Below the pieces are notes generated by a model, which did no database searches, was not told the DNA's origin, and saw nothing but the letters and a program-made list of their open reading frames with translations. A stretch of 64,000 bases of DNA, from the NCBI GenBank assembly GCA_025331565.1, contig JAFREQ010000037.1, positions 1,860,001-1,924,000 on the forward strand. Direction: 5' to 3'. This document shows, in pieces, positions 25,996-39,735 of the stretch (positions are counted from its first letter, which is position 1; every line of letters starts with the position of its first letter). A program made the position numbers and the translations under genes. The DNA comes from Holacanthus passer (taxonomy: Eukaryota > Chordata > Actinopteri > Pomacanthidae).

Positions 25996-28900
25996 GACAG
26001 ACTCCTCTCTCCCACTGCGACGGGCTTCAAGGTCCCTCCGGAGCTGCAACACACCGGATGGTCTGCCAGCAGCCACAGGTGCAAAGCACTCACTGCCAAT
26101 GTTAAAAACAGAACATAACACATGCACACACAAACACGGGGTCTGACAAACACACAAATCCAGAGACCAATACTCTCTCTGTCATGTTGTGGTCATCTCA
26201 TGCAGATGGCACCATTGCGCAGCCTTTTTTTTAAACACATTTGTTAGAAATTAAAGTGCTGTTAGCCCTTTATCACCCAAAGGTAAGCACATGAGAGAGG
26301 TATGATTGAAACACTTGGGCTGTAAGAGGACTTTGTTAACTACACAGGTGTTTTTTGTTTGTTTGCTTGTTTTTAGTGTTTTTTAGCATTTATAGTTCGA
26401 TCTTTTAGCGTTAAAGTATCATTTCAGTTTACTACAAGTTGGGTCATTTCAATGGTGATATTAACACCCTTTATCAACAAATTAGTGGCTGAGATCTTAA
26501 AACATGCCAGTATCACTAAAAAAGAAATCAAATTGGACACGATCGTAGATGATTTGATGCCGCTGTACTACTTCGCAGTTCCCCTCACTTCTATGATGCC
26601 TTTTAGTGTCTGTCAGCTTATTGCTTTGGTTTTGGATAAGGCAATTGCTAACCTATAAGGAAATGCTGTCAATCGTGAGAGTTCAGCTTATTCCCAGAAG
26701 CAACCAAAAAAATTAGTTGATACTGCTTTACTCCAAGTGAGTCCAAGGGTGAACGCTAAAATTTTCCTGGAGCTCAGTAATTACTTTGGCATGTACAATT
26801 TAATCATAACTGATAGAAATTGTGGCCAAAACTGCGAAAACAACACCCAAGATGTGTTAAACCGGCTTCATCCCTTAAGCTGTACAGGTCCCTCTTTTTC
26901 GTTGTGTACATTTTAACTGGCGTACTACGACAAAATCTTCCAACCTCCCAACATTCCCTTGGTCTGCAAACAAGTGTTTTACAATAGACACAGCAAGATC
27001 CATTAATCAAACGCTGCTTGTAAGCCTGCAGTGGCCCTCGCCTATCAAACACTAAATGCTTATTGAAAAGCACAAGTTCTAACTCCATTGATAAAGGGAC
27101 GAAAGGCTTTCGAGTGAGTCACTGAGGCGAGCAAACACCAAAAAGATTCTCGGTGTCAGCCCACAGCATGAGCCATAAGATGGGACCTAGGCATGTAAAA
27201 CAGACCCCCCCTCCTCCCCATCCCTTTCCATCCATAACTTAAGCAGAGATCAGTGGCTAACACTCTTAATCCCAAGGGGGTGCTTTCTGAGCTGTAATTT
27301 AAAAATAGCGTTTTAATAACACACCACTGCTACAGTACATTAATCTCAGAATTAATTATCTACCCCACCCCCAGCCTATTTACTTGAAAGAGGCTCTTTG
27401 CTGCATTTCTTGTGTTTTAGTTCTATTTATTCCATGAGTGAGCGGATAAAGAGATGCATGTGGAGTGTCTTGTGCGGAGCGCAGTAATTATGCAGTTGCT
27501 AGTATATTACCAGTATGTATATGAAAACCAGCGAATAAATTAGAGCTGCGGGGTGTCATTGGCATAAATGGTCAGTAAGGTGAGATGTTCTTAAATGGTG
27601 CACAATCGTCCTCACACTGTGCAATGTAAACAATTCAATTAAGAAGTGCATTAAATAAAAATGTGACCGTAATCTAAAGATATTGTAGCAAACAGCTGCG
27701 CTATGGAGAATTACTTCGTGTTCGTTTACATTTTTATGCAAGAAAATGTTTTTAATCAAACGTCACTCCTAGCGATAGGAAATCAATTCCGAAGAGAAAT
27801 TAAAGAGCATAATGTGACTGCAAGCCAGGCCTAAAGGCACCGCAAATATTCAAAAACAATATTAAACTGCGATAAATAAAATATGAACCTTCTTTGGCAA
27901 TATAACATTCGAGCGTCAGGGGACGTGGGCACTTAATGCAAGTTAATGAAACACAAAAATCACGTTTAAAGGCACGGCAATCACTGAGCATTTGTCGAAA
28001 GGTGATGATCGTGCTGCTGAGCCCTCTGGCAGAAGTTGCAGGCTGACAAGAGATCAAGTTGAACACTGACAGTGATTATCAGTATATGAGCTGGGCATGT
28101 TAATAAAAATGATGTTTAAAAAAAAAAAAAGCAAATCCTTCTTGTTCTCTTTCCCCCTCGCTTCCTGTTTCTCTGATTGACTGACTGACTGACCTCTATT
28201 GTCACAGCTCCATAGCTGACAGTGATCTCCACACATACATCACTTTGTATGTTCTCGGCTGAATAGCGGCGACGTGCGTGAACTCTGCATGAGGCAGGTG
28301 CCCCCGGGTCTGTGTATCACAGATAACCTTTACAAGGAGGTGTAGTTCACGCCTCCCGGCCCCCGCACCTTCTCGCTATCACATCAAAGGATCTGGATGT
28401 GGTTAAATTCAGTCACTGGAGAGACAGTCAGGGCTTGGCATGCATGATTGATGTCGAGTTTGCAACATTAGGTATCATAAGGTGCAATACAGGAGATAGT
28501 GTTAAGTGTAAGATTGCATTTGAGCATGTTGAGGGAAATAGGAAACTGTTTGACAGCTCTTGGTGTTTTATAGTTTCGTGCTGGGCTTTTTCCGTTCTGG
28601 ATATCTGACCAGCTATAAAAACAAAGACCTGCTATTAATTTGTGTTACGCAACGTGTTAACTCAGTCCTCTGTGTCTGTGCCTGCCTTACTTTTTGGCTG
28701 CCTGTGTGCTTTGTCTTGCCTGGCCTTAACGTAATCCCTCATACACATTGAGAATCCCTTGCAGACATTCATGTTTCAATTAAGGTTTGATTGAGTTATG
28801 AAATATACAAGTCTTGCAGCCAAACCATGACAAAATGACATACATTTCTGTTGTTTGTGACATGACTCTACTCAGATTTCTGTGTCTCCTACATGACATC

Positions 28901-29029
28901 CTATTAATTTTGTTTATATCGAGGCAGGTGGTTGTCAGTAAAAGTCATTTCGTCAATCAATTTTTTTCGGACTGACTATTTTTCAAATGAAAAAATAAGT
29001 TGCTAATTTTGTCAGTGCTCTTTCTAGAC

Positions 29030-29160
29030 ACTGCAGGTTTAATTGCTAATTGTTAACTGGGAATGAATGCATTTGCATATTAATTAGTTAGCCCATTTGC
29101 ATTTTTAATTTGCTGCCTTCAAAGGGGGTGAGATAAAAGGTCGCACAATTCTGAATAATT
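29030..29160. promoter_or_regulatory. Candidate conserved non-coding element
   Basis: Contains TTAATTGCTAATTGTTAACT, GCATTTGCATATTAATTAGT and CATTTGCATTTTTAATTTGC, that is two octamer-like ATTTGCAT words and several TAAT sites within about 100 bases. No coding frame or repeat match. Confidence 0.35.
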
Positions 29161-31189
29161 TAAATAATTTATGCTCCATTGGTGAAAAGAAGCTGAACAG
29201 AAGTGTTCTGCGGATATTAACCCCTGAGAGCTTTTACCGAATAAAGCACTCCAAAAATTGTTTTAACAAATCTAATTAAACGGAAAAAGGTCTGAACACA
29301 CAACCACCCAGAGCACTAGGAGCTAGAGTGTGTCCTCTGGAACAAAAAACGCTCAGGAGAGAGTGATGGAGGGTGTATGGATATGGAGGACGAGACTTCC
29401 AGCCCTCCATCCGGATATGAAGGCCTCTCGTAGTCTTTTCATCATTCAGATTGATCAAATACCCCTACAGGAATGCTGATGGAGTCAGTGCTTGGTACTG
29501 TAATAGTAATTCTCTCTGAAGTTAAGCTGCTCTTTGCAACGTGTCATACTTCATAAGCAATCAAAGAGATGCATGTACTGTGGTGGATCCTTGAAAGTTA
29601 GCTGAGACTAATTTCAACTACGCGTCCAAGTTGTCATCTTAATGAATGGACACCGCTAACACAAGTAAATTCATCAGATCATCACAGGGAAGTAACAACA
29701 AATAGTCTGTATTTGTAGCCATGTGTTCCTCTTCTGGCTCCTCTTGTAACTAGTGAAGTGTCCATTTAAAAAAAAAAAAATCTTTCCATTTTTGGGTGCA
29801 AGGAGCTGATATTTTCTCTCCCTCTTCTTCAACCAGGTCCCGACTGCATTGTGAGACTGTCTCCTCGCCTTTGTCCCAGTGATCTTAATTACAGGCCCTG
29901 GGCCCTGTGCACAGAAGCCCATTTAAATCAGAACACATCCAGCTTCCATTATGGGCTTGGCATTTGGTCTTTGTGCCCATGCTCTTAAATTACATGCTGC
30001 CAATCCTAGTGGGCACGGGCAAGATGAGGAGCGGAGGATGGGTGAGAGATGAGGTGAAAGGGGGATGAGAGAAAGGAGAGAGGGGGCTGAGAGTAACAGC
30101 GGAGGGGGCCACAGGCTACACTTGTCGACAGAAAGCCCCCCTCCCTCTTCTTCTTCTGCCCTCTTTATCACCAGATAACTTATGTAAAGTAGCAGATGAA
30201 ACCCATTCCCATTCACGTCGGCCTGATTGTCAGAATAAGCTTGCATTCCTTTGAAAAGTGATTGACCGTCTGAAAGGGTACAAATTAGGGGCCTGTTCGT
30301 CTTTTCTTCTCCGGTCGTGGGGTTTATTTGCGGCAGATTCACCCAGGCCCAAAATTAAGTGAACTCAGGCAGGGATGAATGGGAGAGCTCTGATTGAATA
30401 ATTGATTTCCTTTGTGCGGCCTGTGTTTAAGAGGGATAACTAGACATCCTTTGGAGTGTAATGACTGTAATTACTGCGATGACTGGTCATGTCAAATATG
30501 ACACAGGAAAGGACTGTTATTAACCTTTATTCTCCACATAGAAAAAAAAACTAACCCAATATCCTCTCCAGTCTGCATATGGGTTTCACCTCTGGTGGAG
30601 GCATGGCTGGCGTAGGTTGAATGCATGGATGAACTCATTCCCTGTCTCCTACTTCTGGTCCATGAAAGGTAGATGGGTAATTGACTGTGCAGTCGCAGTC
30701 ACTGGTGTGTCAATGACTCAGACGGCTAGTGAGCCTTGGGGTAACTCGCGAAGTACAATGCATTATGGCTCCAGAATTTAAGTGTAAAAGATAGGAGTTA
30801 TAGCCGTGTTCATGGTATCTGTCAGATTCCCATATGCCTTGACCTCTCAAGCAGTGCGGCCTGAATTGGGCTTTAATGCACTTGATGCATTTGAGGGCTT
30901 CAGTGAAACAGACATTCATCATGTAGTGATCAGACACAGGCTGCTGAAGTTACTGGACATGTGGTCCATATGAATCACAGATGCCACCACTGATCTACTG
31001 AGACTTGTCTTGCCCAAACAGTGAGGTCTAAAGCCCTGGCTTTAAAGCTGCACATGCAGGCCTTAGTGAACCTCAGCTTCAAGCTAGTCTACGTATGTGT
31101 CCTCCATGCAATTAATTATTGTACTATTAATGTGGAACTGAGCTTTTTTAGGCAACTTGCAGACAGCAGATCAAACTAAGCAAACACAA

Positions 31190-31670
31190 AATTGACATCT
31201 TATGAGCCTAAAAAGTTGATATGGTGGCCTATTTGCACATCCAGCAGACATTAGAAACATTAGCATTCAGCTGGAGCCACCCACCTTTTAGCTCTGTTTT
31301 GTCGTTACCAACTCCTGAGAAAAAATATCTGTCACTTTATCTGCTAAACGCTCCACTGTGCTTACTTTTTATTTCTGCCATTTTGGTGCTGGCAAGTAGA
31401 GTACAGTGGGCTTTTTAGAGTTTTTGGCTCAATGTATTTAAACAAGGTTAATGAGAGAATGAGCCAAAACATTCAAGTCCTGGGCCAAAAAAACAAAACA
31501 ATGAACTGAAAGAGGGTAAAATACTCTGTGGATATAAAGAGGACTGCAGAGTTGGATGATAATTCTCTGTGAGTTTGTCACTATAATCAACCCCTTTCAC
31601 ATTACACATAGTCTTTTGATCCGTTGCTGATATAAAAATATTGATGAGTGCAGCTTTAAATTGAGACGCT
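31190..31670 (+). repeat. Dispersed repeat family A, copy 2
   Basis: Second copy of the repeat at 24180-24690 and closer to my recollection of the teleost consensus (GCTAAACGCTCCACTGTG, AACAATGAACTGAAAGAGGG, GACTGCAGAGTTGGAT). A 65-codon open frame within it is fortuitous. Confidence 0.65.
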
Positions 31671-33149
31671 CCACTGGAAAAGTAGAGAGTTAAAGGGAAA
31701 ACACATTTAAAAATATGAACTACATGGTATATTTCAATAATACATACCAGCTCTGGTTTAATGTGTAATTATGAACAAACCTCTCCTGCAACAAACCTCT
31801 GCCGCTGGACGGCAGAGAGACGAGACTATGGTTATAATGTTAATGTGAAACCCATCCAGTGGAGCTGCTCCATAGACAGTGAATAATAGAACAACTGCAA
31901 GGCCACTGTCACAGCCCCTGTGGTGATTTTACTGGGATATGTCGACATTTTATGATTCACAGCTGTAAGGCCTACAGTCAAATAAAACTCATTTGAATGT
32001 AAAATCTCAAACATCCTATGAGCCCATGGAGTCACTAATTCATTACGGACCACCTCCTAGAAGTGTCATGAAATTATCAATTCAAGACTCGATGCTGTGA
32101 TTTCCATTTTAGGCAGGCATTTGTCTGAGTTTGTGGATTTTGACTGTGCTAAAAATGTGGATAAGACAATTCAAAGTCTCATAAAGGGTTTCCCAGTAAG
32201 TGCAGGGCCCATGGGAAACTTGACAGAAGATGTTGTTCCTGTACTGTAACTGTACACAGTCATAACAAGTTCCCATTTCCAAATATTATCTAACACCATA
32301 CCCAGCTTCCTTTTGCCCTTTTCTTCCTTAATTCCCAGCAACAATCTACAGCTATTTGTCCCACCCGACACACCATGGACAGATCCATTCAGCTCCAGGC
32401 AAAACTTTTAGAGACTTGTTCCTAACCTGTCACTGGGAACCCCAGGCCTCGTTGCCCTTCAGTTGAACCTCTAGAGTCGGTGCTGCCAGCCTTGCCAGCT
32501 GTGGAGACAACTGAAAAACTTAATTTGCAACTTCATTTGAAGCCTTTAATTAGGGACCACAAGCACTTGTACAGGGATAATGTAACCAGCGAGCACCAGA
32601 CAGATGGCACCAGGGAAACAGTAATACATTTTCCACATGACCCAAGTGAGGCATGTCATATTGATATCTACCTTAAACTGTTCATATGAAAGGAATTAAA
32701 GCGTTGTTTTTTAGCCATGCGAGCGGCACGGCAATGGACGTGGCAATGTCATGACTTGTCATAGCAGGAAAAGAGCAGTTGAAGCAAATTTTGTTAACAA
32801 TGGCACAGCTCTCTCAAGCGTCCTTGTAAGTCATGCACATGAACATGCACAACACCAACACCCTGGAACTGGCTCATCTACCATATTCCACCTTGGAAAC
32901 AAATACTTACTTGTATTTTATTGTATTGTTAAGATGCAAAATAACACTTGTTTCCTAATTTCTATTAATTGACTAACTTCTGGTGCAAAATGTCACTCCT
33001 GTGCAAAGTGCTCCGATTGTGAAAAATTATTCAGGATCCTACATATGTGAAGAGCATTTCAATCACACACAAAATAAAATATCATAAGCAGAGAGTTATA
33101 TTATAATTCAATTTCTAATTCTAAATAAATTTTTCATTGTTTTTCTCAA

Positions 33150-33445
33150 GAAACATCTGGCAGGCCAAATCGAACCTTATGGCAGGCCAACATTGACCCC
33201 TGGGCCCCACTTTGGGCAGCCCAAAGCCTCAGCTGTAGGCTACACTGTGTTTAGTGCTAATTAGCAAAGTTTGCATGTTGACACGCCAAACGAAGGTGGT
33301 GAACAGGACACAGATTATACCTGCTGATGATCACCGTGTTAGCATTGTCATTGTAAGCATGCTCACACTCTGACGTTAACAATTATCTCAAAGTACTGCT
33401 TCGCCTAAGTACTGCCTCATAAAGCTGTTAGTATGGCTGCAGAAG
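33150..33445 (+). repeat. Dispersed teleost repeat
   Basis: The sequence opens with a GCAGGCCAAATCGAACC and GGGCCCCACTTTGGGCAG phrase. It continues with GTGCTAATTAGCAAAGTTTG, ATTATACCTGCTGATGATCA, GTTAGCATTGTCATTGTAAG and AAGTACTGCCTCATAAAGCT. Both parts are familiar interspersed-repeat phrases in fish genomes and may be two repeats side by side. No coding capacity. Confidence 0.6.
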
Positions 33446-33551
33446 TGTTGTTCTTATTTGACAGCGTTATTTAAATGCAGCCCTGCACCATTCTCTGATT
33501 CCTCCTTCAGCCTGTGTCTCAATTAGTCGGAGGAGTATTAAGGACCCTCCT

Positions 33552-33556
<5 letters not shown>

Positions 33557-33582
<26 letters not shown>
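33557..33582. repeat. (TC)n microsatellite
   Basis: Thirteen CT units, uninterrupted. Confidence 0.9.
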
Positions 33583-33585
<3 letters not shown>

Positions 33586-36055
33586 GCATCTGCCTTGTCC
33601 TCAGGCCCTGGGTGCCTTTCATGAGAGATCCTGGAGATATGTCGTGGATGTTATGTGCATTAAGCTGTTTCCAAGCAGCTATCTGTACTGGTTATCTTTC
33701 AAATCAATGGACACAGTGGAATCACACTGCCGTGTATTATTTTTAGTATTGGTGTCTATTGTAAGTAGGATTCTAGTAGAGTTCTCTAAATTTAATTGTC
33801 ACTTTTTATATCATCGTTTGCATTGAATTGTCTCAAAGGTCATATTTAATGAAAGAAATTCTTACCTAAGGAGACAATCTGAATTTGAAATGTAAATATA
33901 ATCAAGAGTGAGCAAAAAAAAAGTTCGTTTTTTCCCCACGAGTCTATAAATGAAGACACAAATCTTGGTCTGGAGTTGGTTGCGACTGTGCCATCCTGCT
34001 ATTTGTGTTCCTTAATGACTTTCTAATTCCTCATCAGTGGGTAGCTAGCCTCCACAGCAGGCAGACAGAGAGCAGTGGCAGGGTGCCATCCAGGAACAGG
34101 TGCTCTTGCATGTTGTGCTTATGGTGTCCGTAGGCCTCAGTTACATCCTTTAGGTTGATTTTAAATTGGGAGCGTTTCAGTGGGTTCAGCGCTTTGCTCT
34201 GAGCGTAACATTTCCTGCTTACACACTTGAGTGCCCAGCTTTGACTCGGGATACTGATTCATTTGTGGCTGCTGCTAACTTGGCTATAGATCTGTTTTAA
34301 CGCAGTGAAAAAAAACTAAACTGGTTGCAGCAACACTGAATAGGAAAGAAGTAGACTATATTTACCTGCTACCACTGCAGAGACCAATTAATGATGTTGT
34401 CAAGCTGCCAATCATTTGATCTGAGCTCCGGTCTATTGAAGACTTTATAATTTCTAATGCTTTCACATACTAAAATTATGTGAAAGCAAGCTTGTGACTG
34501 AAGACGGCCATAATACTCCGGTGACCGGTGACCACATCAACACAGGTTGGAGGGTATTTAACTGCTCAGCAGGTTATTAAAGGCCTACATGATGTGTTTA
34601 TGGTTAGCTGAAATAACTGTGTGTGTGTGTGTGTTCAGTTTTGTGGCAGGATTTACATGACTAATTACTAGATGTTTACAGCAAGAGCACACATTTAGAT
34701 TTTCCCAAGAAAAAAAAACAAGATTTACACCTGTCAATCAAAATTAAGTTACTTGTTTGATTGTTAACATAACTGAGTTTAAAGTCTTATCAAGTGCTAA
34801 GGTAACATTTACATCATCAGGACAAACTCTGTTAGAAGAGGGATATGAAAGATGTTTACCATACAAATTCATAAGTAATGTTTAGCAGACCACACCTGCA
34901 GTCCAGTGACATTATCATTTACAATTCTCAAAGAGCATAGTTTCCTGGCTTATTTCTGATTTTGCAGTACTACTGTAGACTGTTGGTCCAGACACCTTTG
35001 GCAGACAGAGCTGACATCTCAAGCTGATTGAATTTGTAGATATTTCATTGAGATTTCTGTTGCTGATACCAGAAGATTAGTAATAATTGTCACACGATTC
35101 CTGTTCCTATTATCACCACCCTTGTTTTTATTTTGTGATCCTAAAACAAACTCTCTTTTTCCCATCCTGAAAATATGAAAATGTGATTTCTAATAAGAAG
35201 TTCTTCCGTGTCAGTGACAAATCTTTTACTGAATCAGGTTACATTTTACAAATAGCCTACATTTTAACTGTCACGATCACTGAGCTAATATTTTGGTTTC
35301 ATTCTCTTTAATTTCTGCTTTGTTCCTCTCAAACAGTCTTGTCTGTTTCAGTTTGTTCTCCTTCACTCTTCTTTGAGACTTCACTCTATCACATTGGTCA
35401 ATATTGACAGTTTGACATCCAGGTCAGGTTTTCTTGTATCTTCCTGAATACTGGCAAAGAAAATCTCTGTTTAGGGACCACACTGCTGCCGAGTAAACTC
35501 AATACAGTAGGTACTTCTGATTTGTAACACTGAGACTGACAGAAGCCCAGAGAGACTGCAGGCAAAGGACTAATGAAGTTTCTATACAAGATTAATACAT
35601 GAAAAAGCAGTTGTTTACCTTGATCATCTGTTTTTTTCTTTTTGTCTTTTTATAGTGTATTTGTTGCTTTCTTTGATGTCGTGAAGTCTCTTAAGGTTAT
35701 TAACTGAATATCACATGCAATATTGTGGTGGTATTGAAAGTGTCTTAGTGTTGCTGAATGACACCACAACAACTGAATTACATTGGCATTACCCAGTATT
35801 GGTAACTCTTATTCAAAGCCTGCAGGATAAAGTATCATATTTTTGAAGCTTTATTCAAAATGTTCCATCCCTCCTCGAATCAACCCCTGACCAGCTCAAA
35901 TATTGTGACACAATAACAGTCACAGTGTTAACAGCTTAATTTAAAAACAGAGCACAATGCAGGTTTTAACATGCAGTCGCAGCTATTTTAAAATTAGTTT
36001 CAGCGCAATACAGAAACAGAAAAACAAGCAAAGAAAAATAAAGAGAAAATAATGG

Positions 36056-36265
36056 CTGATGAAGGGGGATGGAGTTTCTCCTCTTGATCTGGAAAGAAAG
36101 TCATCCTCAGGCTCATCAACCAATAAGTGGTCCACCAGTTAGGCCTTTTGTAACAGACGGTTGAACATGAAACAATAGCTGTTGATGGAGGATGGCGTTT
36201 CTCCTCTCGCTCTGGAGCGAGAAGGTGACAGTGTGATCTTCAGGCTCGTCGAACAGTCAGTGGTT
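36056..36265 (+). repeat. Two diverged tandem copies of a ~75-base unit
   Basis: Copy 1 starts at about 36056 (GGGATGGAGTTTCTCCTCTT, then CTCAGGCTCATCAACCAAT). Copy 2 starts at about 36182 (AGGATGGCGTTTCTCCTCTC, then TTCAGGCTCGTCGAACAGT). They are about 125 bases apart. A 60-codon open frame covers copy 2 only and is not convincing. Confidence 0.5.
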
Positions 36266-36889
36266 GTAAGAGATACGAGAAGGAACAGGGTTGTAACACT
36301 TATGAAGTTCATGGAGCAGCATGTAACACCACTTATCTCAAAAGGTCACACACGTGTGCCATAAAAACGGTATGTGGAAAGTGATCAGCTACCACACTGT
36401 CTATATTATATAAAGGCGTAGTCAAGGAATGCATTGTGGTATTTTCAGTCAAAAAGCAAAAGCGTGACTGTTGGTATTGATTGCAGTTCACCCAGTATTT
36501 TATTATAACCTTGATAAATATTCTGTATTTTCTTCAAAACTGTTACCATTTGCAGGAATTAAAAGTAATTTATAACACCATCTGATAATCAGCACAGTCA
36601 AGTCAGACACAGTCAAGCGCAGACAAAAAAAAAAAATCCTGACAGTTGGAGGCCTTTTCTAAGTGCAGTATACCAAATTCCTTCAAAGAAAAACAGACAC
36701 AGACACACATCCCAGTAAGTCTGTCCGCCATGACACCTCTCCTCCACCACGCTGGTCAGATCACTCAGAGCAACATAACAGTACACATCTACCGGGCCTC
36801 CTCTGATCTCACCCGGGAAGGAGACAACACTTTCATATCAACACCCTGTCATCTCACAGTGTGGCATCTTCCCCTTTGAAGGTACAGTA

Positions 36890-37690
36890 GCATTGTTGCA
36901 GTTTCTCAGATGTGAAACTCTAGCTTTTATCATCCTGTTTTGGGCAAGATGGAGAGGATTGGGAGATGTAGGACGCGATTTCTTTTTAACTTGGACCCAC
37001 CAAAGTGGAAAGAAACGGAATGTTGACAGGCGTGTGAAAGGAGTACTGCTGGGTCAACTGGGGAACTTCAGAGACCAGTTTAGAAGGCTTCGTAAAGTCT
37101 GTGGAGAGAGGAGAAGTAAGAGGCTCAGTGGCAGTGGAGCAAGTATCAGTGCACATGCACAAATCAGAAGTTTGCTCTGAACGCTGCTTTCTCCGGACGC
37201 CTGCACACGCTTTTACCATCGATGATTGTTCGTTCAGATCGAGCCACGTAATGGCAGACTTGCTAATGTGCCGCCAAAGAGTCTTAAGACAGAAGCCGGA
37301 GAGATTTGCTCCTTGTCCTGAATTACCAGCCAGCTGTAAACTACAAGTCCCACTCCACAGCAGGAGGATCACTCCTCCCATTAGCCTTGGCATAGTGCCG
37401 ACTACAAATGTGGGATCGGTGGTCGTCAGGAGGCCCAGTTGGGACGAGACCCTCTGTCACTCACGGCGACACATGTCATAAACTCATTGTCTTACCATCA
37501 ATCCGGGGACCTAACCACCTCCGCAGCAGATGGAGACCCAGCAGGAAGACAGGGGGCCATGCCCTGAGCCTCTGCCCCACACAGAGTGCACGCGGCAGGA
37601 GAAAGAGGGGCCACGACTACAGGGGAGCCCCATACCCTAGACCGGACCTCCTGTGGTTACACCTCTGGATGAAGTCCTAATGTTGTCCAT
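36890..37690. other. GC-richer block with overlapping open frames, origin unknown
   Basis: This interval is clearly less AT-rich than its flanks and is open for 90-135 codons in several frames on both strands (plus 36893-37180, 37101-37481, 37408-37680; minus 36986-37393). No frame shows a motif I recognise. Open frames in several phases are what GC-rich sequence gives by chance. An old retroelement fragment or a conserved non-coding block are both possible. Confidence 0.3.
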
Positions 37691-39645
37691 GATTAATTAG
37701 ACACAAATGTAAGTACGCAGTGAATGCTGTATAAGAAAATAAGCCTGCTTTTGATTGCATTGCATAACTATTTAAAAGTTTCAAATCACAGATTGCCTCC
37801 CCGTGCAGCTTCTCCTTTATGCCTGCAGTTACTCTGCATCACAACTGCATCTATCAGTAAATACATAAAGGTCTAAAACCACACTGAGCATAAACATCCC
37901 TCCCAAATTTAGTGAAAATAGCGATAAACATGGTCTGCAAGGGATAAAGACGTCTTGCCTCCCCTGAATGGGGATATGTAATGATATTCATAAAGAGACC
38001 ACCTACTGGGGGCACAGGAAAAACTGTTCCTAAGCAACAACATACGCACTCTTACAAGCTACATCTTGGGAAATTTTGACCGGATTGGGATGCAAACAAC
38101 AGAAAACCTTTAACTAGGCCATGTTATGAGTCTGCTCCCTATGGCTGAGTATCTGGGTGTCTCGTCTGGCACAAATCCCCCAACTAATGATACATACTGT
38201 ATCTCAACAAAAAAAAAAAACAATAAAGAGAATAGAAGCAAGCTGGTGGCATGTTGCGAAACCGAATCTCAACCTTTCTCAGAAGTCCTTCAGTTCAAAA
38301 TGTTAGGTGAATGATTACAAGTCATTTAATTAATGTTCCAAAATCCATCAAAGCTAAAGGTCATGTCTTATTTTTCACGCAAAACGTACCTTTTAAGCTC
38401 TTTTTTAAAAATTGTACAAGACAGTTGTACAAGTTACTGTACAATGGATAGATACTTCAAAGGTCAAGAACTGGTCAACCCATCTATCTAATTCCTGTTC
38501 TCCCTCCAGCACTCAGAAACCATTTCACATTATCAGTTGATGAGAAAACTCTGATGGCTCAGGTGCATTAAAGAAGTCTTGTGCCCATATAATGTAATTA
38601 ATTGGTGAGTCCTGTCCATGAATTTGCATCATGGGATTACTGAATGTCAGAAATGTTACATTTGGTGATGATAAAAATCACAAAGCCAACAAAGAGGGTG
38701 GAAATCCTGTCAAAATATGAAACTTCCTTATAAGGCAATGTAGCTCTGTGTTATATTTTCTCCTGAGGATGTTATTTACATATGCTGCAGAGGGCTGTAT
38801 GATGTAAAGCTCGGCTTTAGACACTTTAATGCACGAGTTCCATCTTGCCGTCTGCACTACAGCGTGTGTATTTAATGGTGTTAGATTGAGTGTGATTTTT
38901 GCGCTACTCGAGCCTTAAGTATACTTGCTATTATCCTCTTCATCCAAAAAGGTCTAAAAACAATTACCGTTCAATAATGAGTGATGTTTGTTTCTCCCTG
39001 TCATCAATTACAATTAATAAAAGACAGCAGATGACTTAAAAGCATCACTCCGCAAAGAGTTTACAGAGGTCAATTGACAAAACATTATCTTCTGGTTACA
39101 GCACTGCAGGAAAATGATCAAACAACGGCACTGGGGGGAATTTTTTTTTAATCACAACATGATAGATCATCCTCACAAATGCATCACAAAATTATTAATC
39201 AGCACCTCACTACGATGATCTGCTCTGCAAATCAACACATTAAGGAGAAAAATGCGTGCGTTCAGAATCCTTATTTTCTTTCCTTGAAGACTCGACCATT
39301 TTTAAAAAGATTGCTGAAGGTTAAGATGCTCCCTTAACTCTAATCTACATCAGGTTTTGCTGTCACCAAGTGACTAGTCTTTGAACAGTGTGTCTGTGGA
39401 CCTGCTCCCTTGCTACGGTTGAGGAAGAGGCCAGCAGAAAGGCTTCATTGCCCTCTTGTGGTGAAAAGATATAACATTCATCCAGCTCCATCAGTCTACC
39501 TCACAACAGGCCTTCCACGAATCTCACCATGAATACTGTATGTGAGGATGTCTGTCATATGGGGCACATGACAAGGTAGGAGAGAGAAGAAGTGTGTGCA
39601 GCTAGAGAGAACTCAGAAGTTTCTATTCTTAATTCTGCGTTTTAC
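37691..39645. other. Non-coding DNA, no gene seen
   Basis: AT-rich, with TAAT-bearing stretches at 38590-38640 and 38970-39030. Downstream exons of the minus-strand locus could lie here, but I could not find one with a protein-like frame. Confidence 0.4.
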
Positions 39646-39735
39646 CTGAGACGTTGAAATTTGATGGCACGGTTCACAACTGTGACAGGTTCGGTGGGGC
39701 CGGGAGGCAAGTCAGACAGCTCGACAGTGGGCGGA
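39646..39735 (-). other. Best exon candidate of the unidentified minus-strand locus
   Basis: A 90-base segment between a strong acceptor (ttccttctcacag) and a donor (CTCAG, then gtaaaa). The open frame reads PPTVELSDLPPGPTEPVTV and then NRAIKFQRL. It looks like genuine coding sequence, but no family is recognised and the flanking exons are not secure. Confidence 0.35.

Larger units (their letters stand above)
24691..31189. other. Non-coding DNA, no gene seen
   Basis: Contains the candidate elements at 25905 and 29030. Further TAAT-rich stretches occur at 27320-27360, 27480-27510 and 30390-30480. A 68-codon frame at 26452-26658 is not supported by motif or splice sites. Confidence 0.45.
31671..36055. 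other. Non-coding DNA with repeat at 33150-33445, no gene seen
   Basis: AT-rich. Open frames at 32480, 32751, 33584 and 35398 are short and without motifs or splice context. Confidence 0.45.
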
